From Natrialba magadii ATCC 43099 (GTDB taxonomy: Archaea > Halobacteriota > Halobacteria > Halobacteriales > Natrialbaceae), in NCBI RefSeq assembly GCF_000025625.1, contig NC_013922.1:1364001-1428000 (forward strand): a stretch of DNA of 64,000 nt, read 5' to 3'. Position numbers and translations under genes: made by a program. The notes under the pieces are model-generated. The model searched no databases. It was not told where the DNA came from and saw only the letters and a list, made by a program, of their open reading frames with translations. Below are positions 53,719-63,794 of the stretch, piece by piece. Every line of letters starts with the position of its first letter. Position 1 is the stretch's first letter.

Positions 53719-54714
53719 TTACGCTAACGGCGTTCGCTCGACGACCTGCCCGTCGTAGCTCGGATACTGCTCGACGATTTCGCCGTCATCGAGGTCGCCC
53801 TCTTCGATCATCTCCTCTAAGAGCCACCAGGCGACTTCGACGTGCTCGGACTTGACGGTGTAGAACTCTTTGGGAACGCCGAGTTCAGCGAACCGTTCCG
53901 GTTCGGTGTAGGTCTTCCCGTAGACCAGCGTGCCGTCGTCGGTCACGTCGTCGAACTCGCGGCGGACGTTGCGGGCCATGCGTTTCAGTCGACGGCGGTG
54001 CTGGGCGGCGTCCTTGAACACGGAGGTACAGAAGTAGACGCGCTCGTGGTCGCCCATCACGTCGAGAATGTCGTCTCGAGAACCGTCGACGGCGCTCATG
54101 TGGCCTTCTTTGAGTTCGTAGCCCTCTTCCTGCATCCGGCGGTAGTTCCCCTGGGACATTTCGAACTCGTTGACGTTGCAGAAGTCCGCTGCGCCCTCAT
54201 CGAGGAACTCGAGGAACTCTTCTTCCGCGCGGATGCCGGGAATCTCGAACGCGGGGGTGAGTCCCTCCTCACGAGCGATGTAGAGGATGTCCTCCCACTC
54301 GGTGCCGTGGAGGTCACCCCAGAGTTCGTACGGCGGGTGGAACCGAATTTCGTCGAGGCCGGCCTCCGAGAGTTTGCGCATGTTCTCGCGGCCACCCGTG
54401 ATACCCGTATAGAGATGGGTGTGGTGGTCCTCGCCGAACTCGTCCTTCAGAAGTTCGAGATAGTGGCAGGTGCGCTCGAGTGCCTCCTGTGGTTCGCCGC
54501 CCGTGATCGAGGTGCCGAGAGCGTCCATTCGGTAGGCCTGCTCAAGGACGTCCTCGTCGGACTCGACGCGGCGTTCGTTCGCGTAGACGTCGGTGACGTT
54601 CTTGCGATTCTCGCCAAGTGGGCAGTAAAAGCAGTCGCGCTGATCGCAGTAGCCGTAGACGAACAGCACCATCTTGCCACCCTTCGCGCACTGCTCACAG
54701 CCCTTCGAGATCAT
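53719..54714 (-). CDS. Radical SAM protein
   Basis: 331 residues. CDQRDCFYC near residues 23-31 is the cysteine cluster, spaced C-x4-C-x2-C instead of the standard C-x3-C-x2-C, with a GGEPQEAL SAM motif later and FCTSVFKDAAQHRRRLKRMAR near the C-terminus. The chain starts MISKGCEQCAKGGKMVLFVYG, with an extra CxxC pair. The reaction is not assigned; such proteins are widespread in haloarchaea and methanogens. 3' end neighbours a small membrane protein gene. Confidence 0.85.
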   Translation of the reverse strand: MISKGCEQCAKGGKMVLFVYGYCDQRDCFYCPLGENRKNVTDVYANERRVESDEDVLEQAYRMDALGTSITGGEPQEALERTCHYLELLKDEFGEDHHTHLYTGITGGRENMRKLSEAGLDEIRFHPPYELWGDLHGTEWEDILYIAREEGLTPAFEIPGIRAEEEFLEFLDEGAADFCNVNEFEMSQGNYRRMQEEGYELKEGHMSAVDGSRDDILDVMGDHERVYFCTSVFKDAAQHRRRLKRMARNVRREFDDVTDDGTLVYGKTYTEPERFAELGVPKEFYTVKSEHVEVAWWLLEEMIEEGDLDDGEIVEQYPSYDGQVVERTPLA

Positions 54715-54859
54715 TCAGTACACTGGGTTATCGGCGCGCGTTCAAAAACCGCACGGATCCAGACTGCTGTGACGGTCGATTCGAGCAGTGTTGGTGGTTC
54801 ACACGGATCTTCGGAGTCTGGCAGGACAGTTGCAACGGCCAGAACGCGGACAGCCCAGA

Positions 54860-54870
54860 AAAGGCATATA
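54860..54870 (+). promoter_or_regulatory. TATA box of the DUF373 gene
   Basis: AAAGGCATATA ends 24 bases before the ATG at 54894, giving a leaderless transcript and selecting this start over the long upstream frame. Confidence 0.65.
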
Positions 54871-54893
54871 CCGCCCCGACGAACATTCGGGCG

Positions 54894-56027
54894 ATGCTGC
54901 TGGTCCTCTGTGTCGACCTCGACGACGACCTCGGCCGCAAGACCGGGTTCTCGACGCCGGTTATCGGCCGTGATTCCGTCGAAGAGGCAGGCGTCGCGCT
55001 CGCGACCGCGGACCCGGAGGATTCGGACGTCAACGTCATCTTCCAGGGGTTGCACATCTACGACGACCTGGACGCACGCGACGAGAGCGTCGAAGTCGCC
55101 GTCGTCACTGGCAACGACGAGGGCGACGTCAACGCTAACCGCGAAGTCGGCGACGAGGTTGACACCGTCCTCGCGAGTCTCTCCACCTCGGAGGACGTCA
55201 CCACCCTCGTCGTCACCGACGGCGCACAGGACGAATCCGTCATCCCGATCATCCGCTCACGCGTGCCGATCGACGGCGTCAGACGCGTCGTCGTCAGACA
55301 GGCCCAGGACCTCGAGTCGATGTACTACACGATCAAGCAGGTGCTCGACGACCCCGAAACGCGGGGAACGATCCTGATCCCGCTCGGCATCCTGTTGCTT
55401 ATCTACCCGCTCGCGCTGATCGGCAGCGCACTCGAGATGCCCGGCTTCGTACTCGGGACGACGTCGGCGCTGCTCGGCTTTTATCTCATCTCCCGCGGCC
55501 TCGGACTCGGCGAGCGACTCGACACAGCCGTCGAGCGCGCTCGGCGGTCGCTGTACGCCGGGCGGACGACTCTGCTCGCGTACGTCGTCGCGGCGGCACT
55601 GTTCGTCCTCGGTGGCGTGAGCGGGGTGAATACGCTTGAGTCAGTCCAGGCGGAAACGACCGGTGACGTCGGCGTTCCCGTCATGATTTCGGCGCTGGTC
55701 TACGGCTCGGTCCAGTGGCTCGCCGCCGCGGGCGTGACCACCAGCCTCGGCCAGATCACCGACGAGTACATCGCGGGGACACTCGAGTGGCGCTATCTCA
55801 ACGCGCCGTTCTACGTGCTGTCGATCGCGGTCGTCCTCTATGCGGTGAGTGCGTTCTTCCTCGATGAGGCGGGGATTGGGTTTCTCGCGGCGGCGCTGAC
55901 GGCGGGGACGCTGCTGGGGATCGTGAGTACGCTGGCGTTTGCGATCGTCGAGTCACGGTTGTCGGAGTCGACGGGAGACGCGGAAACAGAGCAAGAAGAG
56001 CGGGCGAAGGCGGACGGAGCACACTGA
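54894..56027 (+). CDS. DUF373 family membrane protein
   Basis: 377 residues from the ATG at 54894 (MLLVLCVDLDDDLGRKTGF). An N-terminal cytoplasmic Rossmann-like domain of about 155 residues (VDLDDDLGRKTG, GRDSVEEAGVALATADPEDSD, VVTDGAQDESVIPIIRSR) then about six helices and an acidic tail. It belongs to the archaea-wide DUF373 family, whose function is unknown. Divergent from the radical SAM gene, and convergent with the prenyl synthase gene. Confidence 0.85.
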   Translation: MLLVLCVDLDDDLGRKTGFSTPVIGRDSVEEAGVALATADPEDSDVNVIFQGLHIYDDLDARDESVEVAVVTGNDEGDVNANREVGDEVDTVLASLSTSEDVTTLVVTDGAQDESVIPIIRSRVPIDGVRRVVVRQAQDLESMYYTIKQVLDDPETRGTILIPLGILLLIYPLALIGSALEMPGFVLGTTSALLGFYLISRGLGLGERLDTAVERARRSLYAGRTTLLAYVVAAALFVLGGVSGVNTLESVQAETTGDVGVPVMISALVYGSVQWLAAAGVTTSLGQITDEYIAGTLEWRYLNAPFYVLSIAVVLYAVSAFFLDEAGIGFLAAALTAGTLLGIVSTLAFAIVESRLSESTGDAETEQEERAKADGAH

Positions 56028-56081
56028 CGGCGACCGTCGCCGTCGATTCGTAGATTTTTCGGGGACGTGGATGTGAGGGCG

Positions 56082-56924
56082 CTATCGCTCGCGTTCGACG
56101 ACGAACTCCGCAAGTTCTCGGAGATATCCTTCAGCAGTTGGGTCGGCAACGTCGACACGGTCGAGCGCCTCGAGTGCGCGGTCGGCCTCCGCTCGGGCGC
56201 GTGCGTTGGCTTCCTCGGGTGTGAGATCGGTCACCTGCACGACCGAGGGGCGGTCCATCTCGGCGTCGTGGCCGGTCGGTTTGCCGAGTTCCTCGGCGTC
56301 GGCGACCGCGTCCAGCACGTCGTCTCTGATCTGGAAGGCGATGCCGACGCGTTCTGCGTACTCGCCGAGGGCTTCGACCGTGACGGCATCAGAGTCGGCC
56401 GCGATCGCACCGAGTTCGGCCGCGGCGCGAAAGAGCGCGCCGGTCTTGCGGCGTGCGAGTGTCATGTACTCCTCCTCGTTCGACGGCATGGCGGAGAGTT
56501 CGGTCGCCTCGCCGACGCCGAGTTCGACCATCGACTCGGTGACGACGCGCATCGCGTCGGGGTCGGACGCGAAGAGATCGAAGGCTTCCCCGAGAAGGCC
56601 GTCACTGGTGATGATCGCCGGTCCGTAGCCGAACTCGGCCCAGGCGCTTTCGGTGCCACGGCGCAGCTCCGAGCGGTCGATGATATCGTCGATGACGAGC
56701 GAGGCGTTGTGAACGAGTTCGATGCCGACGCCGAACTCGACAGCGTCCTCTGCGGTCCCGCCCACGGTCTCGCAGGCGAGAATCGTGACCATGGGTCGGA
56801 CGCGCTTGCCTCCGGAGAGCGTGACGTGGCGAACCTCATCGCTGAGCGTCTCCGGGTCGACGCCGTCGACGACCTCGTGGAGTCGCTCCTCGATCAGCGC
56901 CCGCCGGCGCTCCAGCAGTTCCAT
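56082..56924 (-). CDS. Polyprenyl (geranylgeranyl-type) diphosphate synthase
   Basis: 280 residues, shorter than most family members. The first aspartate-rich motif is DDIID in SLVIDDIIDRSELRRG, the second is DDVLD in FQIRDDVLDAV. LSGGKRVRPMV supplies the diphosphate-binding residues. It builds isoprenoid chains for archaeal lipids and quinone tails; product length is set by residues before the first motif and cannot be fixed by eye. Monocistronic. Confidence 0.87.
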   Translation of the reverse strand: MELLERRRALIEERLHEVVDGVDPETLSDEVRHVTLSGGKRVRPMVTILACETVGGTAEDAVEFGVGIELVHNASLVIDDIIDRSELRRGTESAWAEFGYGPAIITSDGLLGEAFDLFASDPDAMRVVTESMVELGVGEATELSAMPSNEEEYMTLARRKTGALFRAAAELGAIAADSDAVTVEALGEYAERVGIAFQIRDDVLDAVADAEELGKPTGHDAEMDRPSVVQVTDLTPEEANARARAEADRALEALDRVDVADPTAEGYLRELAEFVVERER

Positions 56925-57020
56925 TGCCAGCGTTTAGGCAGGTGGTAAAAAGTACGTGACGGTTCGGAAGACGGCGCGTGAGTCCGTGTCGCGTCCCACG
57001 GTGCGGACAGTTCGTTTTTG

Positions 57021-57070
57021 TTACTCTTCCATCATTCTTCCATCATTCTTCTATCACTCTTCTGCCACTC
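57021..57070. repeat. 11-bp tandem repeat ATTCTTCCATC
   Basis: About four units, progressively diverged, in the 253-base gap between the prenyl synthase start and the transducer stop. No gene is visible in that gap. Confidence 0.85.
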
Positions 57071-57177
57071 TCCTGTCGCGTGAGACGATAGCGGTGGGAC
57101 GCCGATACAGAGCGGCGGCTGGGGACGATGATGAGAAAAACGGACAACGGAACCCAAGAAGAGACGTGACAGCGAAC

Positions 57178-59781
57178 TCAGTTACTGCCGTCGCTGACCT
57201 CGTCGTAGGTGAACGGATCGTCGACCGGTTCGTCGTCCCCGTCACCATCGTCTGCAGCGTCGCTACCACGTCCGCTCACAGCGTCACCATCGTCTGCAGC
57301 GTCGCTACCACGTCCGCTCACAGCGTCACCATCGTCTGCAGCGTCGCTACCACGTCCGCTCACAGCGTCGCCCTCCTCGCCAGCACCCACATCATCCGCG
57401 TTGGACGACGAAACCACGTTCTCATCGAACTCGAGTGTGGCCCCCTCGTCAGCTGTATCGTCAGTGCCAGTGGCATCGTCGTACTCACCGCCGAGGACGT
57501 CACCGGTCTCGCGTGTGTCGAGATCCTCGAGGTCGTCGACCGCCGCGTCGCTGGCAGCGTCGGTGTCGAAACGGTCGAGCATCTCGTTGAGCTGCGAGGC
57601 CTGATTGGCGAGCGAGCCGGCGCTCTTCGTGACTTCGGAGAGCGCAGAGGTCTGTTCCTCCGCAGCAGCGGCAACGCGCTGGGATTCGGTCGCCGTCGCG
57701 TCGGAGATTTCGGTCGCGGTCGAGACCATCGCGACGACTTCCTGGGTCGAGGCCGCCTGCTGTTCGGTGGTCGCCGAAATCTCCTGGACGCCGTCGTTGG
57801 TCTCCTGTGCGTAGTCTGCAATCTCGTCGAGTGCCTCCGCGGCGTTCTCGACGGCGTCGACGTGCGAGGAGATCTTGTCCGCGGTCTTCTGGACCTCCGT
57901 CGCGGTCCGCTCGGTGCGGTCGTTAATCCGTTCTAAGCGCTCCTCGATGTCTTCGGCCGTCTCCTTCGTGTCTGCGGCCAGTTCCTTGACCTCGGCGGCG
58001 ACGACCGCGAAGCCGTCACCCTGGGAGTCCCCGTCACCGCTGCGGGAGGCCTCGATGTTCGCGTTCAGCGCGAGCATGTTGGTCTCGCGGGCGACCTCGG
58101 TGATGAACTCGATCAGTTCGTCGATCTGTTCCATCTCCGCGGTCAGTTCTTCGATCGCTTCGACGGTCTCGGTCGATTCGGCCTCAATCTCGTGCATTCC
58201 CTCGATTGCGTCACGCGCGGCTTCGCGGCCGTAGCGGCCGGTCTCTGCCGTCTGCTCTGCGATATCTGCGACCTGGTTCGAGGACGCAGCGATCTGCTCG
58301 GTCGTCGCCGAGAGCCCGCTCATCTCGTCGGAGACCGCCTGCAGCTTCTCGTTCTGTCGGTCTGCACCGTCGGAAATCTCCTGAATAGAGTTGCTGACCT
58401 GTCCGGAGGCAGAGCGCACTTCCTCGGCGCTGGCCGTGACCTCCTCGCTGGCGACGGCCACCTCGTTCGCGAAGGACGTGACGTGAGCCGTCGTCGCCTC
58501 GAGTTCTTCGACCATCTCGTTGAACGCGTGAGCGATGTCGGTCATCGCCTCGTTCTCACTCTCGGGGTCGAGCCGCCGGGTAAGATCACCCTCGGCACAG
58601 ACCTCCATCACGTCGCGGTACTCGTCGGCCTTCGACTCGAGATGCTGGTTCATCGCCTCGGTCTCTGCGCGGGCCTCCTCGGCGTCCGCGCGAGCGGATT
58701 CGGCCTCCTCAATCTGGGTTCGCAGCGACGTTCGCATGCTGTCGAACCCATCGTAGAGGCGACCGATTTCGTCGATGCGCGACGTCTGTAAGTCGACGTT
58801 TAGATCGCCGTTCTCCATCGACTCCGTCCGATCGCGCAGTTCTGCAAGCGGCACGACCGTCTGGCGACCGAGTACGACGCCGACGAGGCCGAGCGCAACC
58901 AGACTCACGAGCACCATCGCGATGACGTTCGTTCCAACGTCGCTCGCGACACCGTAGGCCTGGTCGGTCGGCACAGTCGTCACCGCGACCCACTGCGTGT
59001 CGCCGACCGGCACGTACGCCTGCACCACGTCGTCGTCTTCAACCCGGTCCGGTCGACCACCGAGTGCCGCCTCGATGGCATCCTCGTCGGTCGTCGCGGT
59101 GAGTTCGCTCTGCCCGGTCTGGAAGATCGGCTCACCGCGGTCGTTAACAATCGCCGTCGATCCCGCCGCACCGTCCTGCTGGAGCTGGTCCACGCGGTAC
59201 TCGAGTGTCCCGATGACGACGACGACGCGGTCGTCCTGGTCGGGGACGGGGCTCGCGAAGGCCATCACCTGGTCGTCGAGGGCAGCGGACTCGTAGGCCT
59301 GTTCGGAGTGCCAGACGTCCTCGTCGAAGGAGAGTTCGCCGGCAAAGTCCGTCTCGGCCCACGGATCGTCGACGGCGGCGAGTTCGGTGTCGCGGATCTC
59401 GGCGTCGGTACTCGTGAGGACGGTTTCCTCGCTCGTATCGACGTAGTGTATCGCTCGCACGTCGACACCCATTCGGGCCTGTTCTTCGACGATCGCAGCC
59501 TGGACAGCCTGCACGTCGTCGCTCTGAGTCCCCGGTGACGTAGACGCTGTTCGGGTCTGGACGTGCATCGACTCGATCCAGTCACCGATGCCATCGGCCT
59601 GAAGTTCGGCGGTCGACTCGAGTTGCTCGTTCGAGTCGGCTCGCACGGTATCGTTGATCTCGGCGTAACTGACGGCACCGACAGCACCGATCACGAGCAC
59701 GACAGCGAGGATGGAGATGACGAATTTGAGCAGGTATCGCCGTCGGATGAACGACGGGACGAGTTTGGCAAGCAGCGACAT
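57178..59781 (-). CDS. Methyl-accepting chemotaxis transducer (BasT/Htr-like)
   Basis: 867 residues. Transmembrane helix at about 18-40, an extracellular double-Cache-like sensor to about 285, second helix at about 288-310, HAMP after it, then a long coiled coil with the conserved signalling tip [22 protein letters not shown] and a C-terminal methylation region with [13 protein letters not shown]. An acidic tail of three identical [14 protein letters not shown] units follows. It senses a ligand through the binding protein encoded directly upstream, or directly, and signals to CheA. Its ATG overlaps the binding-protein stop by one base, so the two are translationally coupled. Confidence 0.93.
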   Translation of the reverse strand: MSLLAKLVPSFIRRRYLLKFVISILAVVLVIGAVGAVSYAEINDTVRADSNEQLESTAELQADGIGDWIESMHVQTRTASTSPGTQSDDVQAVQAAIVEEQARMGVDVRAIHYVDTSEETVLTSTDAEIRDTELAAVDDPWAETDFAGELSFDEDVWHSEQAYESAALDDQVMAFASPVPDQDDRVVVVIGTLEYRVDQLQQDGAAGSTAIVNDRGEPIFQTGQSELTATTDEDAIEAALGGRPDRVEDDDVVQAYVPVGDTQWVAVTTVPTDQAYGVASDVGTNVIAMVLVSLVALGLVGVVLGRQTVVPLAELRDRTESMENGDLNVDLQTSRIDEIGRLYDGFDSMRTSLRTQIEEAESARADAEEARAETEAMNQHLESKADEYRDVMEVCAEGDLTRRLDPESENEAMTDIAHAFNEMVEELEATTAHVTSFANEVAVASEEVTASAEEVRSASGQVSNSIQEISDGADRQNEKLQAVSDEMSGLSATTEQIAASSNQVADIAEQTAETGRYGREAARDAIEGMHEIEAESTETVEAIEELTAEMEQIDELIEFITEVARETNMLALNANIEASRSGDGDSQGDGFAVVAAEVKELAADTKETAEDIEERLERINDRTERTATEVQKTADKISSHVDAVENAAEALDEIADYAQETNDGVQEISATTEQQAASTQEVVAMVSTATEISDATATESQRVAAAAEEQTSALSEVTKSAGSLANQASQLNEMLDRFDTDAASDAAVDDLEDLDTRETGDVLGGEYDDATGTDDTADEGATLEFDENVVSSSNADDVGAGEEGDAVSGRGSDAADDGDAVSGRGSDAADDGDAVSGRGSDAADDGDGDDEPVDDPFTYDEVSDGSN
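57241..57366 (-). repeat. In-frame minisatellite, 3 x 42 bp, in the transducer tail
   Basis: Three identical 42-base units at 57241-57282, 57283-57324 and 57325-57366, encoding [14 protein letters not shown] three times in the C-terminal tail, beyond the methylation helices. Confidence 0.97.
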
Positions 59782-61055
59782 CAGGCGCTCACCCGGTCGA
59801 GTTCGGTAATACCACCAGCTTCCGATTCGTCGAACTCCCAGTAGGAGAAGCTCGCACCGCGGACGTCCCCGTGCTGGTCGAACGTGACCGAACTCGAGGC
59901 GCCCTCGTAGGCGACGTTTTCACCCTGGGCGGCGAGTTCGAGGCCTTCGTCGAGGTTTTCGGGCGTGATGGTTGTCCCCGGGCTGTAGGTGACAGCCTGC
60001 ATGGCGTTTCTGATTGCCGTCCCCTCGTTCTGGCCGGCGTAGGCGTTCGCGAGCAACAGCGCCGCCGTCGCGTCGTAGGCGTGGGCAGTAAAGAGTCCCG
60101 GGCTCTCGCCGTAGGCGCTCTCGTACTGTTCGCTGAACGTCTCGTAGCCCGGTCCGTTGGCGATTGGCGCGGTGCCGCGGATGCCGTCGAGCGAGGAATC
60201 GGTTGACTCGTGAAGGTCACCATCTTGCATCCCCTCGGTGACGAGCACGTCGACGTCGTCCCGTGCGCCGGTTGCGGCCAGGTCGTCGAACAGCTGTCTG
60301 CCGGTATCAGGGTAGCCGATGACGACCAGGAGCTCCGGGTCTTCAGCCATTGCCGTCTCGATGGCGTCGTCGTAGGAGTCTGCACCCTCGGTGACCGGGA
60401 CTTCGGCCGTCACGGTCGCGCCGTGGTCGGTCTCGAACGTCTGCGAGAACGCCTGCGTAAGCTGCCAGCCGTAGTCGTTGTCGACGTACAGCACCGCTGC
60501 ACGCTCCGTGTCGAGGTCCGTGACGGCCTGTTCAGCGAGGACAAGTGCCTGCAACGAGTCAGAGAGTGCCGTCCGGAAGATGAGACCGGCATCGTTCACC
60601 GACGTAATCGTCGGCGACGTTGCGCCCGCAGAACAGTTGACTACCCGGTATGGGATCAACACCTGCTGGGTCGCCTGCAGCGTCACGTCGGATGCAAGCG
60701 GGCCGTTGACCATCGGATACCCATCATCGACGAGTTCGGCGGCACTCTGGACGCCTGCCGACGGAGAGGTTTCCGTATCGACGACCGTATAGTCGATATC
60801 GAGGTTGATCTCGTCCTCGAACTGTTCGATCGGTAACAGTGCGGCGTCTCGCGTTGTCTCCCCAAAGTTCGCGAGTCCCCCGCTCAGCGGAGACATGATC
60901 CCAAGTCTGAGTGTTCGATCCGTCCCACCGACCGAGTCGGTGGACGCTACCTCCGATTCGAGCCCGGGAACGTCAGAAAGACACCCGGCCAGGCCGCCAA
61001 GTGACACAGCACCAGCCCCCATCAGGAGTTCCCGTCGCTTCGGTCGAAACGTCAT
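59781..61055 (-). CDS. Tat lipoprotein, Leu/Ile/Val-type substrate-binding protein (BasB-like)
   Basis: 424 residues. Twin-arginine lipoprotein start: [20 protein letters not shown]. The mature part is a type I periplasmic binding protein ([30 protein letters not shown]-like [33 protein letters not shown]). No ABC permease or ATPase genes follow, but a transducer does, as in the BasB-BasT and CosB-CosT chemotaxis pairs of Halobacterium salinarum, so a chemotaxis role is inferred rather than transport. Ligand unknown; branched-chain amino acids are one option. Confidence 0.9.
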   Translation of the reverse strand: MTFRPKRRELLMGAGAVSLGGLAGCLSDVPGLESEVASTDSVGGTDRTLRLGIMSPLSGGLANFGETTRDAALLPIEQFEDEINLDIDYTVVDTETSPSAGVQSAAELVDDGYPMVNGPLASDVTLQATQQVLIPYRVVNCSAGATSPTITSVNDAGLIFRTALSDSLQALVLAEQAVTDLDTERAAVLYVDNDYGWQLTQAFSQTFETDHGATVTAEVPVTEGADSYDDAIETAMAEDPELLVVIGYPDTGRQLFDDLAATGARDDVDVLVTEGMQDGDLHESTDSSLDGIRGTAPIANGPGYETFSEQYESAYGESPGLFTAHAYDATAALLLANAYAGQNEGTAIRNAMQAVTYSPGTTITPENLDEGLELAAQGENVAYEGASSSVTFDQHGDVRGASFSYWEFDESEAGGITELDRVSA

Positions 61056-61075
61056 ATCCGTGGTATCAAATTACT

Positions 61076-61084
61076 GGTTTATAA
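61076..61084 (-). promoter_or_regulatory. TATA box of the binding-protein/transducer operon
   Basis: On the minus strand TTATAAACC lies 21-29 bases before the ATG at 61055. Leaderless start for the two-gene operon. Confidence 0.7.
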
Positions 61085-61279
61085 TTCTGCTGTACAGTCA
61101 CTCGAACAATCATGGGTCAGACTGTCATGACTCACTAGCAAAAGAGAGACGCTCTCCAACGGCATAATTACGATTGCCGGTGGCTATCGATAGACCGCCA
61201 GCCAGACATGTATGATGCGTAACATACTGTCGAGAGACGCACGATCACGGCGGACAAAAAAGACCGCGGGAAGCGTCGG

Positions 61280-62233
61280 TTACTGGAACTGGTCGGTCAG
61301 CGCCGGCACGACATCGAAGAGGTCGTCGTGGATCGCGTAGTCCGCGATGTCCATGATCGGCGCGTTGGGGTCCGTGTTGATCGCGACGATCGTGTCGGAG
61401 CCTTTCATGCCAGCAACGTGCTGGACGGCACCGGAGATACCGATCGCGATGTAGACGTCAGGCGTAACGACCTTCCCGGACTGGCCAACCTGGCGGTTCT
61501 TCGGCAGCCAGCCGTTGTCGACGATCGGACGCGAGGACGAAACCGTCGCGTCGAGTGCGTCTGCGAGGTCGTGGATGAGTTCGAGGTTATCCTCTTCTTC
61601 GATTCCACGACCGACGGAGACGAGCACGTCCGCTTCGCTGATGTCGACGTCACCGCCGCCGACCTCTTCGAAGCCGTTGACGGTGGAGCCGATCGCGTCC
61701 TCGTCGATATCTGCATCGAACGCCTCGACAGCGGCGTCGCCGGTGCCTTCGGCGGTTGGCCACTCGGCTCCGCGGATCGTGACGACGGCGTCGCCCTCGA
61801 GTTCGTTCGTGGTTTCGACCTTACCACCGTACATCTCGCGGGTCGCGGTCAGCGTCTCGCCGTTTGCCGACAGATCGATCGTGTCGGTGACGACCGGGAG
61901 GTCGAGTTCGTTGGCGACAGCAGGCGCGTAGTCGAGGCCATTGACGCTGTTCGGCGTAAGGATGTACTGCGGTGCGAGCTCGTCGTAGAGCTGCGTGATC
62001 GTCTGCGTGTAGACGTCGTGGTTGAACTCCTCACCGTGGGAGACGGTGTGGATCGCGTCGACGCCCTCGCGGTTGAGCTTCTCCGCGAAATTGTCGACGG
62101 GGCCGCTGATGACAGCGAGATGGAGGTCGCCGCCGGTGTCGTCTGCAAGCTGGCGGCCTGCGGTGATGATTTCGTAGCTCACGTCGCGCAGGTCGCCACG
62201 GCGGTGGTCCGTGACTGCGAGGACGTCGCTCAT
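61280..62233 (-). CDS. etfA: Electron transfer flavoprotein alpha subunit
   Basis: 317 residues. C-terminal FAD-binding signature: [24 protein letters not shown], then [12 protein letters not shown] and [10 protein letters not shown]. Partner of EtfB, with an ATGA overlap (62230-62233). Carries electrons from acyl-CoA dehydrogenases to the respiratory quinone. The acyl-CoA ligase 21 kb away could feed the same pathway. Confidence 0.96.
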   Translation of the reverse strand: MSDVLAVTDHRRGDLRDVSYEIITAGRQLADDTGGDLHLAVISGPVDNFAEKLNREGVDAIHTVSHGEEFNHDVYTQTITQLYDELAPQYILTPNSVNGLDYAPAVANELDLPVVTDTIDLSANGETLTATREMYGGKVETTNELEGDAVVTIRGAEWPTAEGTGDAAVEAFDADIDEDAIGSTVNGFEEVGGGDVDISEADVLVSVGRGIEEEDNLELIHDLADALDATVSSSRPIVDNGWLPKNRQVGQSGKVVTPDVYIAIGISGAVQHVAGMKGSDTIVAINTDPNAPIMDIADYAIHDDLFDVVPALTDQFQ

Positions 62234-63021
62234 TGTGCCACCCCCTTGTCGCGGAGCAGTTCACCCAGCTCTGCAGCCGTCTCGTCGGCGCTGCCTTCCC
62301 AGACGGTGACGTCGCTCTCGCTTTCTGGTTCGTACATGTCGGTGAGTTCCAGGTCGGAATCGACGGCGCTCTCGTCGACACCGAGGTCGGCGAGGCTCTT
62401 CACGTCGAGTTCCTTGCGCTGGGCCTGACGGATGCCGCGCAGGCTCGCGTAGCGTGGTTCGTTGATACCGGTCTGGATCGTGAGTGCGGCCGGCAGCTCG
62501 ATGTCCGTGAGCTCCTCGACACCGCCCTCGAGTTCGCGTCGAACCGAGGCGGTGTCGCCGTCGAACTCGTGCTCGAGGTGGTTGACGACGGCACCCCACT
62601 GATAGCCGATCTCTTCAGCGAGGGCAACGCCCGTCGCGCCAAAGCTGTCGTCGCCGGCCTGAACGCCGGTCAGGACGAGGTCTGGGTCCTCTTCTTCGAC
62701 GACGGCACTGAGGATTTCCGTCTTCGCGTTGACGTCGAGCAGGTCGACGCCTTCGAGGGAGTCGTCCCAGACGCGAACCGCGCGGTCTGCGCCCTTCGCA
62801 AGGGCCTGACGGATGGTCTGTTCACAGTCTTCGGGGCCGATTGTAACCGTGACAACTTCGTCGGCGACGCCAGCTTCCTGGAGCTGAACGGCCTCTTCGA
62901 CGGCGTAATCGTCCCACTCGTTGAGATCTGCACCGAGGTACTGATCTGCGATTTCAGTACCGTCGATTTCGAACTCGTCTTCGACGGTCGCAACTTCTTT
63001 GACCGTAACGAGGATTTTCAT
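62230..63021 (-). CDS. etfB: Electron transfer flavoprotein beta subunit
   Basis: 263 residues starting MKILVTVKEVATVEDEFEID. AMP-binding family motif region LTGVQAGDDSFGATGVALAE and PRYASLRGIRQAQRKE, the ETF-beta signature. First gene of the pair. A TATA-like ACGTTTACGG box on the minus strand near 63045-63056 precedes it. Confidence 0.96.
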   Translation of the reverse strand: MKILVTVKEVATVEDEFEIDGTEIADQYLGADLNEWDDYAVEEAVQLQEAGVADEVVTVTIGPEDCEQTIRQALAKGADRAVRVWDDSLEGVDLLDVNAKTEILSAVVEEEDPDLVLTGVQAGDDSFGATGVALAEEIGYQWGAVVNHLEHEFDGDTASVRRELEGGVEELTDIELPAALTIQTGINEPRYASLRGIRQAQRKELDVKSLADLGVDESAVDSDLELTDMYEPESESDVTVWEGSADETAAELGELLRDKGVAQ

Positions 63022-63278
63022 CGTTCGTCACTCGTACGTCACACCCGTAAACGTTTTCGAAACGCACAGTATTGGACTCTCCGTTCAACTGATAGTTCGG
63101 GTGGTGTCGGTTTTGCACTGAACCTGGAGATAGTGGGAGCAATCGATCAAAGACGGGGTGTGAAGGCGGAGAAAACGCACAGTGACTGGTCAGCAAGAGT
63201 GGCGAAGAACGGCCGTTTGTACCGGTTTCGCGCGTACAAGACGGAAACGGTTTAACGACACCGCCGGTAGTACACCGT

Positions 63279-63794
63279 ATGGCAGACTGTCCACTGGCCG
63301 ACGATTGTCCGAGCTATTCAGCGCGAATCTCGGGGATGGGGTGTCAACACTACGGCGACCGCGGCGGCAAGGAGTGGTGTCAACACTACAACCAGCCGAT
63401 CGAGGACCTGAAAACGCAGCCGGTCAAGTCCGGCGAGGAGGTTGTTATCGACGTCGTCGACATGCACGAAAGCGGCGCTGGCGTCGGGCGAACCGAAGAC
63501 GGGTTCATCGTGATGGTCGACGGCGTACTCCCCGAAGCACGGGCGCGCGTCGAAATCACCCGCGTCCACAGCAATCACGCGCGTGCAAAAGAACTCGAAT
63601 TACTCCCGATGGACGAGGACGAAGGCGAAGCGGAAGACGACACGGCGGACGCCGATGCCGATGCCGATGCCGCTGCGGACGAGAGCGACAGCGACGATGC
63701 GGACGCTGACGCCGAAACGGACGACGAATCCAACACCGGTCGGGCATCGAGACGCGAACGCCTCGGAAGTCGCGAGAACTTCTGGGGGAACTGA
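63279..63794 (+). CDS. TRAM-domain protein with Cys/His-rich N-terminus
   Basis: 171 residues. Residues 4-37 contain four cysteines and two histidines (CPLADDCPSYS, GCQHYGD, WCQHYN), possibly a metal site. A TRAM domain of about 60 residues follows (VVIDVVDMHESGAGVGRTEDG, ARVEITRVHSNHARAKEL), which in archaea binds RNA. The last 60 residues are an acidic low-complexity tail (DADADADAAADE) ending in GRASRRERLGSRENFWGN. A box CGGTTTAACG at 63248-63257 is 21 bases before the ATG. Confidence 0.88.
   Translation: MADCPLADDCPSYSARISGMGCQHYGDRGGKEWCQHYNQPIEDLKTQPVKSGEEVVIDVVDMHESGAGVGRTEDGFIVMVDGVLPEARARVEITRVHSNHARAKELELLPMDEDEGEAEDDTADADADADAAADESDSDDADADAETDDESNTGRASRRERLGSRENFWGN

Noticed and set aside
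59781-61055. ABC transporter binding protein of an uptake system
   Set aside because: No permease or ATPase genes are adjacent and a transducer is coupled to it, so chemotaxis is the better reading.
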